IMG/VR virus record: IMGVR_UViG_3300009285_008581
Coordinates: 1 to 23,402 of that record
Strand: one strand, 5' to 3'
Source of the DNA: a virus
DNA length: 23,402 nucleotides
Under the pieces are notes generated by a model. The model was not told where the DNA came from. It was given only the letters and a program-made list of their open reading frames with translations, and searched no databases. Below are positions 1-8,139 of this stretch, one piece after another (position 1 is the stretch's first letter; each line of letters begins with the position of its first letter). The translations under genes and the position numbers were made by a program.

Positions 1-437
1 ACCAGGACGGCGCCGGCCACCGCGCCGCGCGCCGTCGCCGTCACGCCGGGCGTGGTCTCGGCCACGGCCAGCGTCGGCGCCGTGCCAGTCAGGGCGTTGG
101 TGTCCACGGTGATGAGGCCCAATGCCTCCCGGGCCCGATTGCCGCCGAACGTCAGTGTGACAGTGCCGATGCCCGACGAGAGTGTGCCGGCCGCGACGGT
201 CATGCCGTCGCTCCCAATGCTGGCAAGCGCCCGCAGCGCCGTCTGGATGCTGGCGACGAGGGTGTTGTCCACCGACGTCCAGGTAATGGCCGACGTGATG
301 AAGCCCTCGAACGCGAGCTTGAACGTACCACCGGTGGGCGTGCCGCCGATGGTCAGCGTCTGCACCTCATTGGTGCCGTTGCTCGGCGCGGACGCGCTCG
401 CGATCGGCGCGCCCACGCCCTGACCTGTGAGACTCAT
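1..437 (-). CDS. Phage structural protein, partial (runs off left edge)
   Basis: The reading frame starts at an ATG (437-435) and stays open to the left edge, so at least 145 residues are present and the C-terminus is missing. A G-rich stretch (GGGGGGA) just upstream can serve as ribosome site. The product is rich in Gly, Thr, Ala and Ser. It shows a beta-type pattern with an LTIGG motif followed by TFKLAFEGF and later VTLTFGG, as seen in phage head-decoration or tail-associated structural proteins. It lies directly after the major capsid gene, where decoration, head-completion or tail genes normally sit. The exact role is not recognisable. The plus-strand ORF in the same place (52-423) is its shadow. 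Confidence 0.7.
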   Translation of the reverse strand, partial: MSLTGQGVGAPIASASAPSNGTNEVQTLTIGGTPTGGTFKLAFEGFITSAITWTSVDNTLVASIQTALRALASIGSDGMTVAAGTLSSGIGTVTLTFGGNRAREALGLITVDTNALTGTAPTLAVAETTPGVTATARGAVAGAVL

Positions 438-519
438 CTCTTTCCCCCCAGGGCGCGGCGCGAGGAAGCACGAACGCTCCCCCGCCGGCGCCCAGAACCG
501 AACTCAGCCACGAGAAGGC

Positions 520-1848
520 TCACAGGCCGGTCACGGTGCAGACGGCCGCTGCCCGGTAGATCACGAGGCAGCCCCTTTTGGCGATACGGATCGCCAACTT
601 GAAGCTGGGGAACCAGTCGCTGTGGGTGTTCGTGCTCTCGATGACCACGCCGGCCCGCTCGAACGCCTGGCAGTAGAGCTGGAAGTCGGCGGTCAGGCCG
701 GTGTTCTCCGCGATCACGTTGGTAATCACGACCGGCTTCCCCCAGATCCGCTCCGGGCCGGCGTCCGCCGGGCTGCCGAAGATGTAATTCCCGTTGGCGT
801 CCTTGAGGAGCCGCACGTCCTGCCAGTCGTTGGGGTGGAGAATGACCCCCGAAGGCTCAGCGTAGCCCGTCCACCGCACCTTGGTAAACGCCTTGTAGAT
901 GGCGTCGGGGATCGTATCCGTCCCCTTAGCCTGCGTCTGGATGGAGGGCTTGTTCAGCAGCCCGATGAGCTGCGGGGTCGTTCCCGAGCCGTTTACGAGC
1001 TGATTCTCCTCCGCCATCGCGAGCATCACCCGCAGGCGGTTGTCGATCAGGTCGCGGAGCTGGGGCACGTCCGCCAACTGCTCGTCGGTGATCGGCAGCC
1101 AGGTGCCGATCTTCTCAATCGGCGTGCTCCGCTCCGTGTAGGCCAGCGCCGCCTCACCAACAGCCGCGCCCTCAGCCGCCGGGGCCGCGTTGTTGGTGAA
1201 CGTCGTCTCCTCCATGTACCGGATGGTATCAATGGAGGTCGTGGTCGTGGGGATCAGGTCCGGCACCCGCACCGGGCGCTGTGCCGAGAGCACGATCCGA
1301 TCCTGGCGTGTGGTCTCCGGGTCGAAGCCTGTAGCGCGCTCCATCAGCGTCTTCATCTCGACGGCCGGCAATTCGATGACGAACTGCTTCGCCGCGTCGG
1401 CGCCGGCCCGGATCGCCTCGATGCGCGAGGTGAACTCCTTGTGCTCCACAACGAGCTCGCCCAGGCTCTTCCGCGCCCTGGCGTCGTGGCCCGGCTGGCG
1501 CACCGCCACTTCGGGCAGTGTGAGCGCCGGCTCGTTGAGGTACTTCAGGTGTCTCTCGATGGCGGCCGGCACCTCGGCCACGGCACGCAGCGCGTCGAAC
1601 GTCTTGCCGATCTCGGTGAGCTCATCGTTGCGCTTGTTGAACTCGACGATCTCGTCGGCGGTGAAGTCGGGCAAGATCTGCCCTTTGTCGTCCTTCACCG
1701 GGTTGCCATCCGGCCCCTTGGCCTGGTGATCCGAGATGTACTTGCGCAGCTCCTCGCTCTTCGCTCGAAGCTGCGCCCCGGCCTCCTGCAGCGTCGTGGC
1801 GAGGCACAGCGCCGCACACAGCAGGCCGACAATCAGCATAGTCTCCAT
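520..1848 (-). CDS. Major capsid protein, HK97 fold
   Basis: A 442-residue protein of the size and layout of HK97-type major capsid proteins. Residues ~20-95 are charged and helical, like the cleavable N-terminal delta (scaffold) domain. From ~145 onwards come the capsid-like segments, including a TTTTSIDTIRYMEET-type stretch, ITDEQLAD..LRDLIDNRL (spine helix region), EENQLVNGSGT, and GKPVVITN near the C-terminus. It follows the prohead protease, which is the usual order. The start is well supported: GAGGAG lies 8 nt before the ATG at 1848. Odd feature: the first ~18 residues are strongly hydrophobic (LIVGLLCAALCLA), like a signal or membrane segment, which is unusual for a capsid protein. 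That part would be lost if the delta domain is cleaved. Confidence 0.85.
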   Translation of the reverse strand: METMLIVGLLCAALCLATTLQEAGAQLRAKSEELRKYISDHQAKGPDGNPVKDDKGQILPDFTADEIVEFNKRNDELTEIGKTFDALRAVAEVPAAIERHLKYLNEPALTLPEVAVRQPGHDARARKSLGELVVEHKEFTSRIEAIRAGADAAKQFVIELPAVEMKTLMERATGFDPETTRQDRIVLSAQRPVRVPDLIPTTTTSIDTIRYMEETTFTNNAAPAAEGAAVGEAALAYTERSTPIEKIGTWLPITDEQLADVPQLRDLIDNRLRVMLAMAEENQLVNGSGTTPQLIGLLNKPSIQTQAKGTDTIPDAIYKAFTKVRWTGYAEPSGVILHPNDWQDVRLLKDANGNYIFGSPADAGPERIWGKPVVITNVIAENTGLTADFQLYCQAFERAGVVIESTNTHSDWFPSFKLAIRIAKRGCLVIYRAAAVCTVTGL

Positions 1849-1865
1849 GATCGTTCTCCTCGTGG

Positions 1866-3026
1866 TCAGGCAGGCACGCCAACGAGGCGTGCCTCGACAT
1901 CGCGGAAGCGGGCCAGCGCGGCCTCCACCGCCGCCGGGTCGGCCTTCACCGGCTCCGGCGCGGGGAGGAGCGCTGTGAGCGTCTCGCCCCCGCTGGCCAG
2001 GGTGGCCGCCAGCGCCGACACGGCGTCAGCATGGCTGATCGGCCGGCCCTTCTCCTGCCGCCGCTCGCGGTCCCACGAGGCTCGCTGCAGGTATGTGGAG
2101 AGCGCCGTTCCCAGCGCCCTCGTGTGCTCTCCGAACGGGAGGCCGACGAGCGCCTTGACGCTCATCTCCTCCATCGCTTCATCCGACACGGGCCGGATGG
2201 TCGGCGCCATCGCCATCATGCCGGTGGCGATCTGCACGCACAGATCGCCGAACTCCTCCAGGCCGGCCTTCATGCGCTCCATGCGCTCGTCGGCCGGTAT
2301 CTCGCTGTCGAAGAGCGCCGGCTCGATCAGGCGCCACTGGAGCGACCAGATGAGGTCGTTGATCGCGGCGTAGCAGGCTTCGGCCTCCGCCATAGCGCCG
2401 AGGTACTGAGATTTGAACTGCTCGAATGCATCCACGGTGCCCCCCTCTCCGGCCGCTTTCACGGCCACTACCTCAGCGGTGGCCAGCATCGGCACGGTGA
2501 CGACCGAGTACTCGTACAGCTTCACGCGGGGTAGCAAGCGGATCTTGGAGAACTGCCGGCTCTTCGCCATACTCTCCTCCAGCGCCTCCGGCTTGAGCAC
2601 CTTCGGCAGCTCCTCGGCGTACTGATCAGGCATCAGCACGCGGATGCTCCATGCGAGATAACCGATGGAGAGGAAGACGCCCAGCTTCCGCTCATGCCGC
2701 TCGCGCATCTTCTGGCGAATGCGCTGCACGTCGGAGGTGCCATGGAAGACGAACTCGGAGTAGAGGCCGAAATCATCCTCCCGTGCGACAGTGGGCATGC
2801 CGATGGCGCCCTCCATGGACCAGTCGTGGTCGCGCGCAATGAAGCCACGGGTGAGGAACTGCGCCAGGTCGTCGCCCTGCGTGAAGGCACCCTTGAGCAC
2901 GACGTCGCCGCCGTCGTCCAGGCGTCCGGTCTCCGAGGGATACCCGGTCGCCCCGCCGTCGCCCTCCTCAAGCATCTTGAGCTGCCGAAACGGCAAAATC
3001 TTAGGTTCCAGGCGTATCGCCTTCAT
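1866..3026 (-). CDS. Prohead protease (HK97 gp4-like, U35) with C-terminal extension
   Basis: Serine protease that matures the capsid by removing scaffold segments. The N-terminal ~165 residues carry the family marks: a GRLDDGGDVV..GAF turn near residues 34-48, the candidate catalytic His67 in ARDHDW, the candidate catalytic Ser120 in FLSIGY, and the YEYSVVTVPM strand that normally closes the domain. Positions agree with the His and Ser spacing known for the HK97 enzyme. Residues ~195-386 form a mostly helical, acidic and basic extension ending in an Ala/Pro-rich tail. Its size suits a fused internal scaffold, but that is inference. The start ATG at 3026 has GAGGTG 5 nt upstream. It lies between the portal operon segment and the major capsid gene. 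Confidence 0.82.
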   Translation of the reverse strand: MKAIRLEPKILPFRQLKMLEEGDGGATGYPSETGRLDDGGDVVLKGAFTQGDDLAQFLTRGFIARDHDWSMEGAIGMPTVAREDDFGLYSEFVFHGTSDVQRIRQKMRERHERKLGVFLSIGYLAWSIRVLMPDQYAEELPKVLKPEALEESMAKSRQFSKIRLLPRVKLYEYSVVTVPMLATAEVVAVKAAGEGGTVDAFEQFKSQYLGAMAEAEACYAAINDLIWSLQWRLIEPALFDSEIPADERMERMKAGLEEFGDLCVQIATGMMAMAPTIRPVSDEAMEEMSVKALVGLPFGEHTRALGTALSTYLQRASWDRERRQEKGRPISHADAVSALAATLASGGETLTALLPAPEPVKADPAAVEAALARFRDVEARLVGVPA

Positions 3027-3078
3027 GCTTCACCTCACCCCGTCGCCCCTCCCGGCCCCGCCGGGCAACCAATGGAAA

Positions 3079-3098
3079 GGGCCGGCACCTGCCGGCCC
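3079..3098 (-). terminator. Hairpin between portal block and protease gene
   Basis: An 8-bp perfect stem (3079-3086 with 3091-3098) with a 4-nt loop, followed on the minus strand by TTTCC. It sits in the only sizeable gap inside the head operon. It could be a weak or leaky terminator, or a processing or stability element. The short U run makes a strong terminator unlikely. Confidence 0.4.
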
Positions 3099-3124
3099 CA
3101 TACACCCGATGTAAGCGCCGCGTC

Positions 3125-3346
3125 CTACCCACTGCCATCCGGCCGCTTCGCGGACTCGCGGCCGCCCGTCTCTACCCTCGGCGGTACTTCCGGCCTGGAT
3201 CTCGCCTTCTGCTCGCGACGGTCTTTTGCCGCCTCCTTGGCACGCTCCAGCCCCCAGCTGATAAGCCCGTTCACCAACCCCGCCAGCGCCGCAATGACCA
3301 CTGCCTCCCGGATTTGCTTGGCTCCCTGCGTCTGAACCTGGTTCAT
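3125..3346 (-). CDS. Small membrane protein (73 aa)
   Basis: The ATG at 3346 overlaps the TGA of the portal-MuF gene as ATGA, and GGGAG lies 5 nt upstream, so translation is probably coupled. The product has one hydrophobic segment (about residues 14-33, AVVIAALAGLVNGLISW) followed by a highly charged Arg/Lys/Glu tail. This looks like a single-span membrane protein with a cytosolic tail. Its place in the head operon is unusual for a holin, so no function is assigned. A longer frame starting further upstream (3454) would run into the portal gene and lacks a better ribosome site. Confidence 0.65.
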   Translation of the reverse strand: MNQVQTQGAKQIREAVVIAALAGLVNGLISWGLERAKEAAKDRREQKARSRPEVPPRVETGGRESAKRPDGSG

Positions 3347-5766
3347 TGTGCTCCCGTCGCCTCCGCAATGGTCGCGGCCCGGCGCATGGTGCCCCAACGC
3401 GGGTCGTCCACCTGCACGCTCAGCCGCGCAAACGGCACTTCGCCGGCCGCCCACCGCTCGTACATCCCGTCGCCCAGGATCTCCCGCTGCTGGCCCGCCG
3501 CCAGGCGCCCGAAGATCGCCTCGCCCGGCTCAATCGCCGGCCGGGTGTCCGGCAGCGTCGGGTCGCCGACGACCTCCCGCCAGCTCTTCGTCGCGGGCAC
3601 CCCGACGCAGCGGCCGTTGGGATGGTCATCAATGACGCTGCCTGGCGGCAGCAGCGTGCCGTGCAGGGCCCAGCAGCTCGGACAGGTCCGGGTATCGAGC
3701 GTTGCTACCCAGTGGATGCCGATCACCACGTCGTTGGCGGCATAGTTCTGACGCGCCGCCTCGCGGTAGGCGCGCATGGTCTCCGTGCGCATGATGGTGA
3801 GCACGCGGCGACGGAAGCCGTCTACTCCCGGCGCCACCCGCCGCGCCACTTCGCGGGGGCTGATGCCGAGGCCGATCCCCTCCATCAGGCCCTCGCGGAG
3901 CGTCTCGCGGAACGGTACGGCGAGCTCGGCGATCAGGTCGGCCAGGGGGGAGCCGTCGCTGGCAAACCCAACAAGCGACTCGATGGCCGACGACGGTACC
4001 CGGTGCCAGATCACGCTGACGCCAGCCGGCCCATCGCCCATGGCGGCGTGTGTGAGCGTCTCGGCATGACCGAGCGCCGCCTCGGCGTAGCCGGCCTGGT
4101 GCGCGGTGAGGACAGGCACTCCGTCGCGGGAGAGATCGGTCATGCTGCGCTCGGCCTGCGTCAACAGCGCCTGATAGCGCTCCTGCCGCCACAGCCAGCC
4201 CTCCGTGATCTCCTCGCCTGCCGCTGCCGCCTCGACCATGCGCGCCTCCAGCAGGTCGAGGCGCTGCTGCACAGCATCAGCGACGACCTGGTAAGCCGCC
4301 TCCATGTCGGCGATGGCCGACGCTTCGCGCGCGGCCAGTGCGGCCCGAAACTCGTCAAGGGTAGCAAACAGGTCCGGCGCCGGGCCGGAGATCTGCTTCG
4401 TCTGAAAAGGGCGGCGCGCCTTACCGCCGCCCTCCTCCCCGGTGGCGCCCGTAGCGCCCGGCGCAGCGGCCGGCGCCCGGCTTCGCAGCTCGTCGCCCCC
4501 AGGCAACGGCGGCAGTCCGACCTGGGCCCGGGCTTCATTCGCCGCCAGCCACGGCCCTCCTACGGCATCCGTCAGGCGCTTGTACTGCTCGGCCTCTTTC
4601 TCTTGCAGCGCCTCGATGCCCGCGTAGTCTCGCCCGAACTCGTCACCTTCCTCGGCGCCGTAGGGGTAGAACTGCGGCATGAGCTGCAGCGTCATCCCCT
4701 CGTCTATCATGCCGCATCTTGGCATAATGCCGTGTTGCCACGCCCAGCGCTCGAGGGCGTCGGCGGTGGCCCGGTTCGTCGTCTGTGCCAAGCCCGCGCC
4801 AAGGCCGACGATGGCAGCGGGGTACCCCATGGCCGCCGTGATGCGCTCTTCGGGGATGTCACGCAGCCGGCCTAGGTCCACGCCGGGGGAGATCGCGGGG
4901 AACGTCACCTCGAACGGCACGGAGAGCACAATGGCCCCGCCCCGGTTCGCCCCTGTCGTGTTCTCGCGGTAGAGCCGCTTCACGGTCTCCGCGAACTCGG
5001 GCGGCACGAGATGGTTCGGGTCCATCCCCTCCGGGATCATTCGCGGCGAGAAGACCGCACCCGGCACTCCCATGTTCTCCAGGAGGGTGGCTGCCGCCGC
5101 CGCCCCCTCCTCATCGGTGAACGCCTCACGAAAGATCGCCGAAAGCGGCCCGAGCCCCTTCAGGCGGTTTCGGGGGTCCACCCCGTGACGCAAACACACG
5201 ATCTCGGGCAGACCCCCCGGCTGGCCTATCGGAGCCATGCGCACCCGGATGGCACCCACCTGGTACTCGTAATGCGACACGGGCGCGGCGACGTCACCAC
5301 TCTCCTTCGGCTGGACGGCGAAGTGGGGCAGGTAATGCAGGCCCATGATGGCGCCGGCCCCGTCGCGCTCAGCCCACAGGTAGGCGATGCCCTCACAGTT
5401 GAGCGACAAAAGCACGGCCGCCCACAGGTTGCGCGGCGTCATGTAGTTGTTCGGCCGCCGCAGGAGCGGCAGCGCGGGATGGTCCGGCAGGATCACGGGC
5501 TGGCCTTCGGGGCCGGGCCGGTAGACCACTTGCCGGGCGCGTGGGAACTGGCGCGCCTCCCAGTTGAGGCACGACAGGACGATATTCGTACCCCACAGAT
5601 CGCCGAGCTCAATCTTCCACTCTCGCTCCTCGCGCCGCCTCCTGGTGAGCAGGTCGGCACGGATGAAGCTGTCGCCGGCGTTGAACCCCGCGCCGGTGCC
5701 GCCCAGCCGGATCGTGCGCTTGGCGCCATCGGCGAGAAGCTCGCGCACCTTCGTCAATATGCTCAC
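3343..5766 (-). CDS. Portal protein fused to MuF/SPP1 gp7-like head morphogenesis domain
   Basis: An 807-residue fusion. Residues ~1-430 resemble HK97-type portal proteins, the dodecameric DNA gate of the procapsid: a conserved helix with SCLNWEAR, the LLRRPN segment, GPLSAIF, and the ..ITAAMGYPAAIVG..LAQTTNRATAD region near the clip/crown. Residues ~600-770 carry the MuF/gp7 pattern: MRTETMRAYREAA, WVATLDTRTCPSCWALHG and HPNGRCVG, a Cys/His-containing motif typical of that family. An Ala/Gly/Pro-rich linker (~430-460) joins the two. The start is a GTG at 5766 that overlaps the TGA of the small upstream ORF as GTGA. In most phages portal and MuF proteins are separate genes. The joined form has been seen before but is a minority arrangement. 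Confidence 0.85.
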   Translation of the reverse strand: MSILTKVRELLADGAKRTIRLGGTGAGFNAGDSFIRADLLTRRRREEREWKIELGDLWGTNIVLSCLNWEARQFPRARQVVYRPGPEGQPVILPDHPALPLLRRPNNYMTPRNLWAAVLLSLNCEGIAYLWAERDGAGAIMGLHYLPHFAVQPKESGDVAAPVSHYEYQVGAIRVRMAPIGQPGGLPEIVCLRHGVDPRNRLKGLGPLSAIFREAFTDEEGAAAAATLLENMGVPGAVFSPRMIPEGMDPNHLVPPEFAETVKRLYRENTTGANRGGAIVLSVPFEVTFPAISPGVDLGRLRDIPEERITAAMGYPAAIVGLGAGLAQTTNRATADALERWAWQHGIMPRCGMIDEGMTLQLMPQFYPYGAEEGDEFGRDYAGIEALQEKEAEQYKRLTDAVGGPWLAANEARAQVGLPPLPGGDELRSRAPAAAPGATGATGEEGGGKARRPFQTKQISGPAPDLFATLDEFRAALAAREASAIADMEAAYQVVADAVQQRLDLLEARMVEAAAAGEEITEGWLWRQERYQALLTQAERSMTDLSRDGVPVLTAHQAGYAEAALGHAETLTHAAMGDGPAGVSVIWHRVPSSAIESLVGFASDGSPLADLIAELAVPFRETLREGLMEGIGLGISPREVARRVAPGVDGFRRRVLTIMRTETMRAYREAARQNYAANDVVIGIHWVATLDTRTCPSCWALHGTLLPPGSVIDDHPNGRCVGVPATKSWREVVGDPTLPDTRPAIEPGEAIFGRLAAGQQREILGDGMYERWAAGEVPFARLSVQVDDPRWGTMRRAATIAEATGAQ

Positions 5767-5900
5767 TTCCGAAGCCTCCGCACCGCCCCGGCCAGGAGCA
5801 GGTAAAGGAACAGAGAGGGGCCGGCCAGAATGAGCAGGGCCGCGCCGATGCTGAGGACGATCAGGCCGACCGTCAGCGCAAGTGTAAGGGGTGCGCCCAT
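5763..5900 (-). CDS. Small hydrophobic protein (45 aa)
   Basis: A short ORF between large terminase and portal, linked to both: its ATG (5900-5898) shares one base with the terminase TGA (TGATG), and its TGA overlaps the portal GTG (GTGA). The product is almost wholly hydrophobic (two stretches, about residues 5-27 and 29-38) and ends in RRLRK, so it would be a small inner-membrane protein with a positive C-terminus. The tight coupling on both sides argues that it is a real gene. Function is not recognisable. Confidence 0.6.
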   Translation of the reverse strand: MGAPLTLALTVGLIVLSIGAALLILAGPSLFLYLLLAGAVRRLRK

Positions 5901-7411
5901 CAGTAGGCCCTCGCTATCCACGACGGCTTGATCGGGGCAAAGTGGAGGGCAACCGCGTCTCCGCAGTCGGTGCTGCGGTGGAGACGCTCTGCGATGTCCT
6001 CTTTGCTCTCCACGACAATTCGCCCCCCGCGCGGCTCCCAGTGCAGCGCACAGAGGTCAGAGCGCAGTTCTGGGTCGGGTGGCAAGGCGATCTCCATTCC
6101 ACTGGCAGGATCCAACGCTTCGCGCAGCCGCCAAAAGCAGGCAGCCCGCACGTTCGCGAAGCCGAGCGTTCCGCTCTTGTCTCTCGCGTCGGTCCCCTCG
6201 CCGAAGTTCACGCCGCGCGTGGCAGGATACGTCTTGCGCAGGCTGTCATACGCCGAAGCGCCCACGCCGATCACGTCAATGTGGATGGACGCGTTGCCGG
6301 GATTCGCCCGTATGACCAGGCCGGCCACGCTGTCACCATCGGGCGTTGACTTGCCCGGGTACTTCTGGAGGGGAGCAAACCACGATCCGTAGCACAAGGC
6401 CAACACCGTCTGATCCTTGCCGCCGCGCGCCACATCCACCCCGATGCACGAAAGAGGCACGTTGCCCTGCCCAGCACTTTCCCACCGCGCCTGTGCAGCC
6501 TCCACCCAGGCGGTCGGGCATACCTGCCACGGGTCCTCCTGACGCGCAGCGTCGAAGCTCCCCCGAAGAATGCTCCGCAGCGGCTCCGGCAGCGAATCAA
6601 TGGTGGCACCGTAACCGGCATCCGCCAGGTAGGGGTTGTCGGCAAGCGTGGCGTGAAAGAATGTGCGGCTCTTCGCCTCAAGTCCGGCCGGCACGTCCTG
6701 CCGTGTGAGGTACTCTCGCTCCTCGCCGTCGACCATGGCATACCAACGGAGCTCGCCGTCCCTGGCCGGGTGGGCGTGGTCACGATCGACCCAGGGTCCA
6801 AAAAAGCGAATGACCCATTTCCCCGATTCCTCGGTGGGAGGGTTGAACGTCATCACGATCCGGCAGTGCTGCCCAGGCAGCGTGGTCCGGTTCCAGCCGG
6901 ACAGGAAGCGCACGAAGCGCTCCGGGAACTCGGTCGCCTCATCAATGGCAACCAGATCGTGCGGCTGGCCCTGGAACTTGCGCAGGTCCGTTTCGAGCTG
7001 CACGCTGGCAAACTCTACGGTGCGTCTGCCGGATAGCCGCCACCGATGCTGCCCCTCGTTGTAGGCGCCCGCCTGCCCGAAGAGCTCCTTGCTGCGATCG
7101 ATCACTGCCGCCAAGGATGGGAAGACGCGCCGGAAGAGGATGCTGCGCTGGTGCTGTGTGCCGGCGATACCCAGCAGCAGATCCGTCTTGCCGCCACCGG
7201 CCGCGCCGCCATAGCCAGTGACGTCAGCCTGGCTGTGATAGGCCGCCGTCTGCGGACCGGGGAGCGCTCGCCAGACATCACTCGCCGGACGCGAGGCAGC
7301 CCTCTTCACCACCGCCTTCGTCTCGCGGATCTTCAGGAGGATCGCCAGCCGCCGCGAGTCTTCGCGCGAGAAGGACCTCGATCTCGGTGTCGATTGTGTC
7401 TGCATCGGCAC
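5900..7411 (-). CDS. Terminase large subunit
   Basis: DNA packaging motor. The N-terminal ATPase shows a Walker A at residues ~68-76 (GGAAGGGKT) and a Walker B with catalytic acid at ~153-158 (LVAIDE), followed by a coupling-type MTFNPP stretch. The C-terminal RNase H-like nuclease shows GVDVARGGKD (Asp near 326), IDVIGVG near 384-390 and a final Asp near 482 (DCGDAVAL). Length (up to 503 aa) is normal. The start is uncertain: the frame opens at a GTG (7411), with an ATG at 7405 and GTG codons near 7310. The first choice overlaps the small terminase gene by 134 nt, so a start closer to 7310 may be the real one. Its TGA is fused to the ATG of the next small gene. Confidence 0.9.
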   Translation of the reverse strand: MPMQTQSTPRSRSFSREDSRRLAILLKIRETKAVVKRAASRPASDVWRALPGPQTAAYHSQADVTGYGGAAGGGKTDLLLGIAGTQHQRSILFRRVFPSLAAVIDRSKELFGQAGAYNEGQHRWRLSGRRTVEFASVQLETDLRKFQGQPHDLVAIDEATEFPERFVRFLSGWNRTTLPGQHCRIVMTFNPPTEESGKWVIRFFGPWVDRDHAHPARDGELRWYAMVDGEEREYLTRQDVPAGLEAKSRTFFHATLADNPYLADAGYGATIDSLPEPLRSILRGSFDAARQEDPWQVCPTAWVEAAQARWESAGQGNVPLSCIGVDVARGGKDQTVLALCYGSWFAPLQKYPGKSTPDGDSVAGLVIRANPGNASIHIDVIGVGASAYDSLRKTYPATRGVNFGEGTDARDKSGTLGFANVRAACFWRLREALDPASGMEIALPPDPELRSDLCALHWEPRGGRIVVESKEDIAERLHRSTDCGDAVALHFAPIKPSWIARAY

Positions 7412-7793
7412 TCATCATTGCCAGGATGTCGGTGGGCAGGCCCTCAGCGGTTCGCTCGATGTCCACACCGGCCTTCACGGCGGCGATGGCGTCACGCGCA
7501 GAAGCGATCTTGTTATGCACCAGGTGCTCGACGCCGCGCTGCCGCAAAGCCTCGCCAGCTTCACGGTGCTTCTGCTGCATCCGCAGGCGTCGGCCCACCG
7601 CGTCGCGGTCGGCCTTCGCCTTGACGGCGGCGTCACGGGCGTCGGCACGGGCGTGCCAACCGAACCACTCAATCCAGCGGCAGACGGTATCCTGTGAGAC
7701 GCCGCACAATCTCCGCACAGGCTCCGCAGCCCTGTCAGCGCCCCACCACACCTCGAAGGCATCGCGGTGCCGGGCTGTCTCTCGGTGTGCCAT
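7278..7793 (-). CDS. Terminase small subunit (probable)
   Basis: A 171-residue protein immediately before the large terminase. An N-terminal helix-turn-helix is visible (about residues 25-45, VRRLCGVSQDTVCRWIEWFG), followed by a long Arg/Ala-rich helical region and an acidic Gly-rich tail. This matches small terminases, which recognise the packaging site and pass DNA to the large subunit. The assignment rests on gene order and the HTH rather than on a family signature. The ATG at 7793 follows the TAG of the upstream gene by 2 nt and has only a weak ribosome site, which suggests translational coupling. Its 3' end overlaps the annotated large-terminase start. Confidence 0.7.
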   Translation of the reverse strand: MAHRETARHRDAFEVWWGADRAAEPVRRLCGVSQDTVCRWIEWFGWHARADARDAAVKAKADRDAVGRRLRMQQKHREAGEALRQRGVEHLVHNKIASARDAIAAVKAGVDIERTAEGLPTDILAMMSADADTIDTEIEVLLARRLAAAGDPPEDPRDEGGGEEGCLASGE

Positions 7794-7795
7794 GG

Positions 7796-8035
7796 CTACT
7801 CTTGGAGGATGTGCTGCCGGACGTGCAGCGCGATGGCGCGCAGGATGTCGATCTGCCCAAACTGCCCCTTCGTCAGACCGACGAGACGCATGCCCGGCTC
7901 GATGGTGCCGATCGCTTCGCGCGCCGAGGCGATGCAGGCCCGGACCTTCGGTGCCGTGGGGGCGAAACGCTTCACGGCCGGGCCGGACGCCGGCATGGAC
8001 AAGAGGATAGCTTGCGTGGTAGAATCAGATCGCAT
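7796..8035 (-). CDS. Hypothetical protein, first gene of the late operon (79 aa)
   Basis: The ATG at 8035 has GGAGG 6 nt upstream and lies about 63 nt after the predicted start of transcription from the promoter at 8105-8134. A longer version starting at 8104 is excluded because that codon would lie at or before the transcription start. The product contains a GLTKGQFGQIDILRAI segment. It resembles, from memory, the front part of a larger phage/plasmid protein family that begins with a TKGQFS.IDL motif. If so, this copy is only a short remnant. Otherwise it is an unassigned small protein co-transcribed with the terminase genes. Confidence 0.6.
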   Translation of the reverse strand: MRSDSTTQAILLSMPASGPAVKRFAPTAPKVRACIASAREAIGTIEPGMRLVGLTKGQFGQIDILRAIALHVRQHILQE

Positions 8036-8104
8036 TCGAGACCTCCATCTCGGTGCCGCGCCCCGGGCTGTTTGCCGCAGCGCCGGGGTCAACTCTGCCC
8101 TCAT

Positions 8105-8134
8105 ATTTTACCACGAAACTACCGAAAAAGTCAA
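8105..8134 (-). promoter_or_regulatory. Promoter of the head/packaging operon
   Basis: On the minus strand, TTGACT (8134-8129) and TAAAAT (8110-8105) are separated by 18 bp, with TGG just before the -10 (extended -10). Transcription would start near 8098 and give a ~62-nt leader to the ATG at 8035. The surrounding 30 bp are clearly more AT-rich than the rest of this intergenic region. Confidence 0.65.
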
Positions 8135-8139
8135 GCGCC

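Noticed and set aside
427-2373. 648-aa plus-strand open frame, and similar long plus-strand frames over 3346-4875 and 13357-14256
   Set aside because: They run antisense to well-recognised minus-strand genes (capsid, protease, portal, Cys-rich protein). Their products are Arg/His/Pro-rich with no motifs. High GC content leaves such shadow frames open.
7796-8104. 102-aa version of the first late gene starting at 8104
   Set aside because: The start codon lies next to the -10 box and at or before the predicted transcription start. The ATG at 8035 has a good ribosome site.
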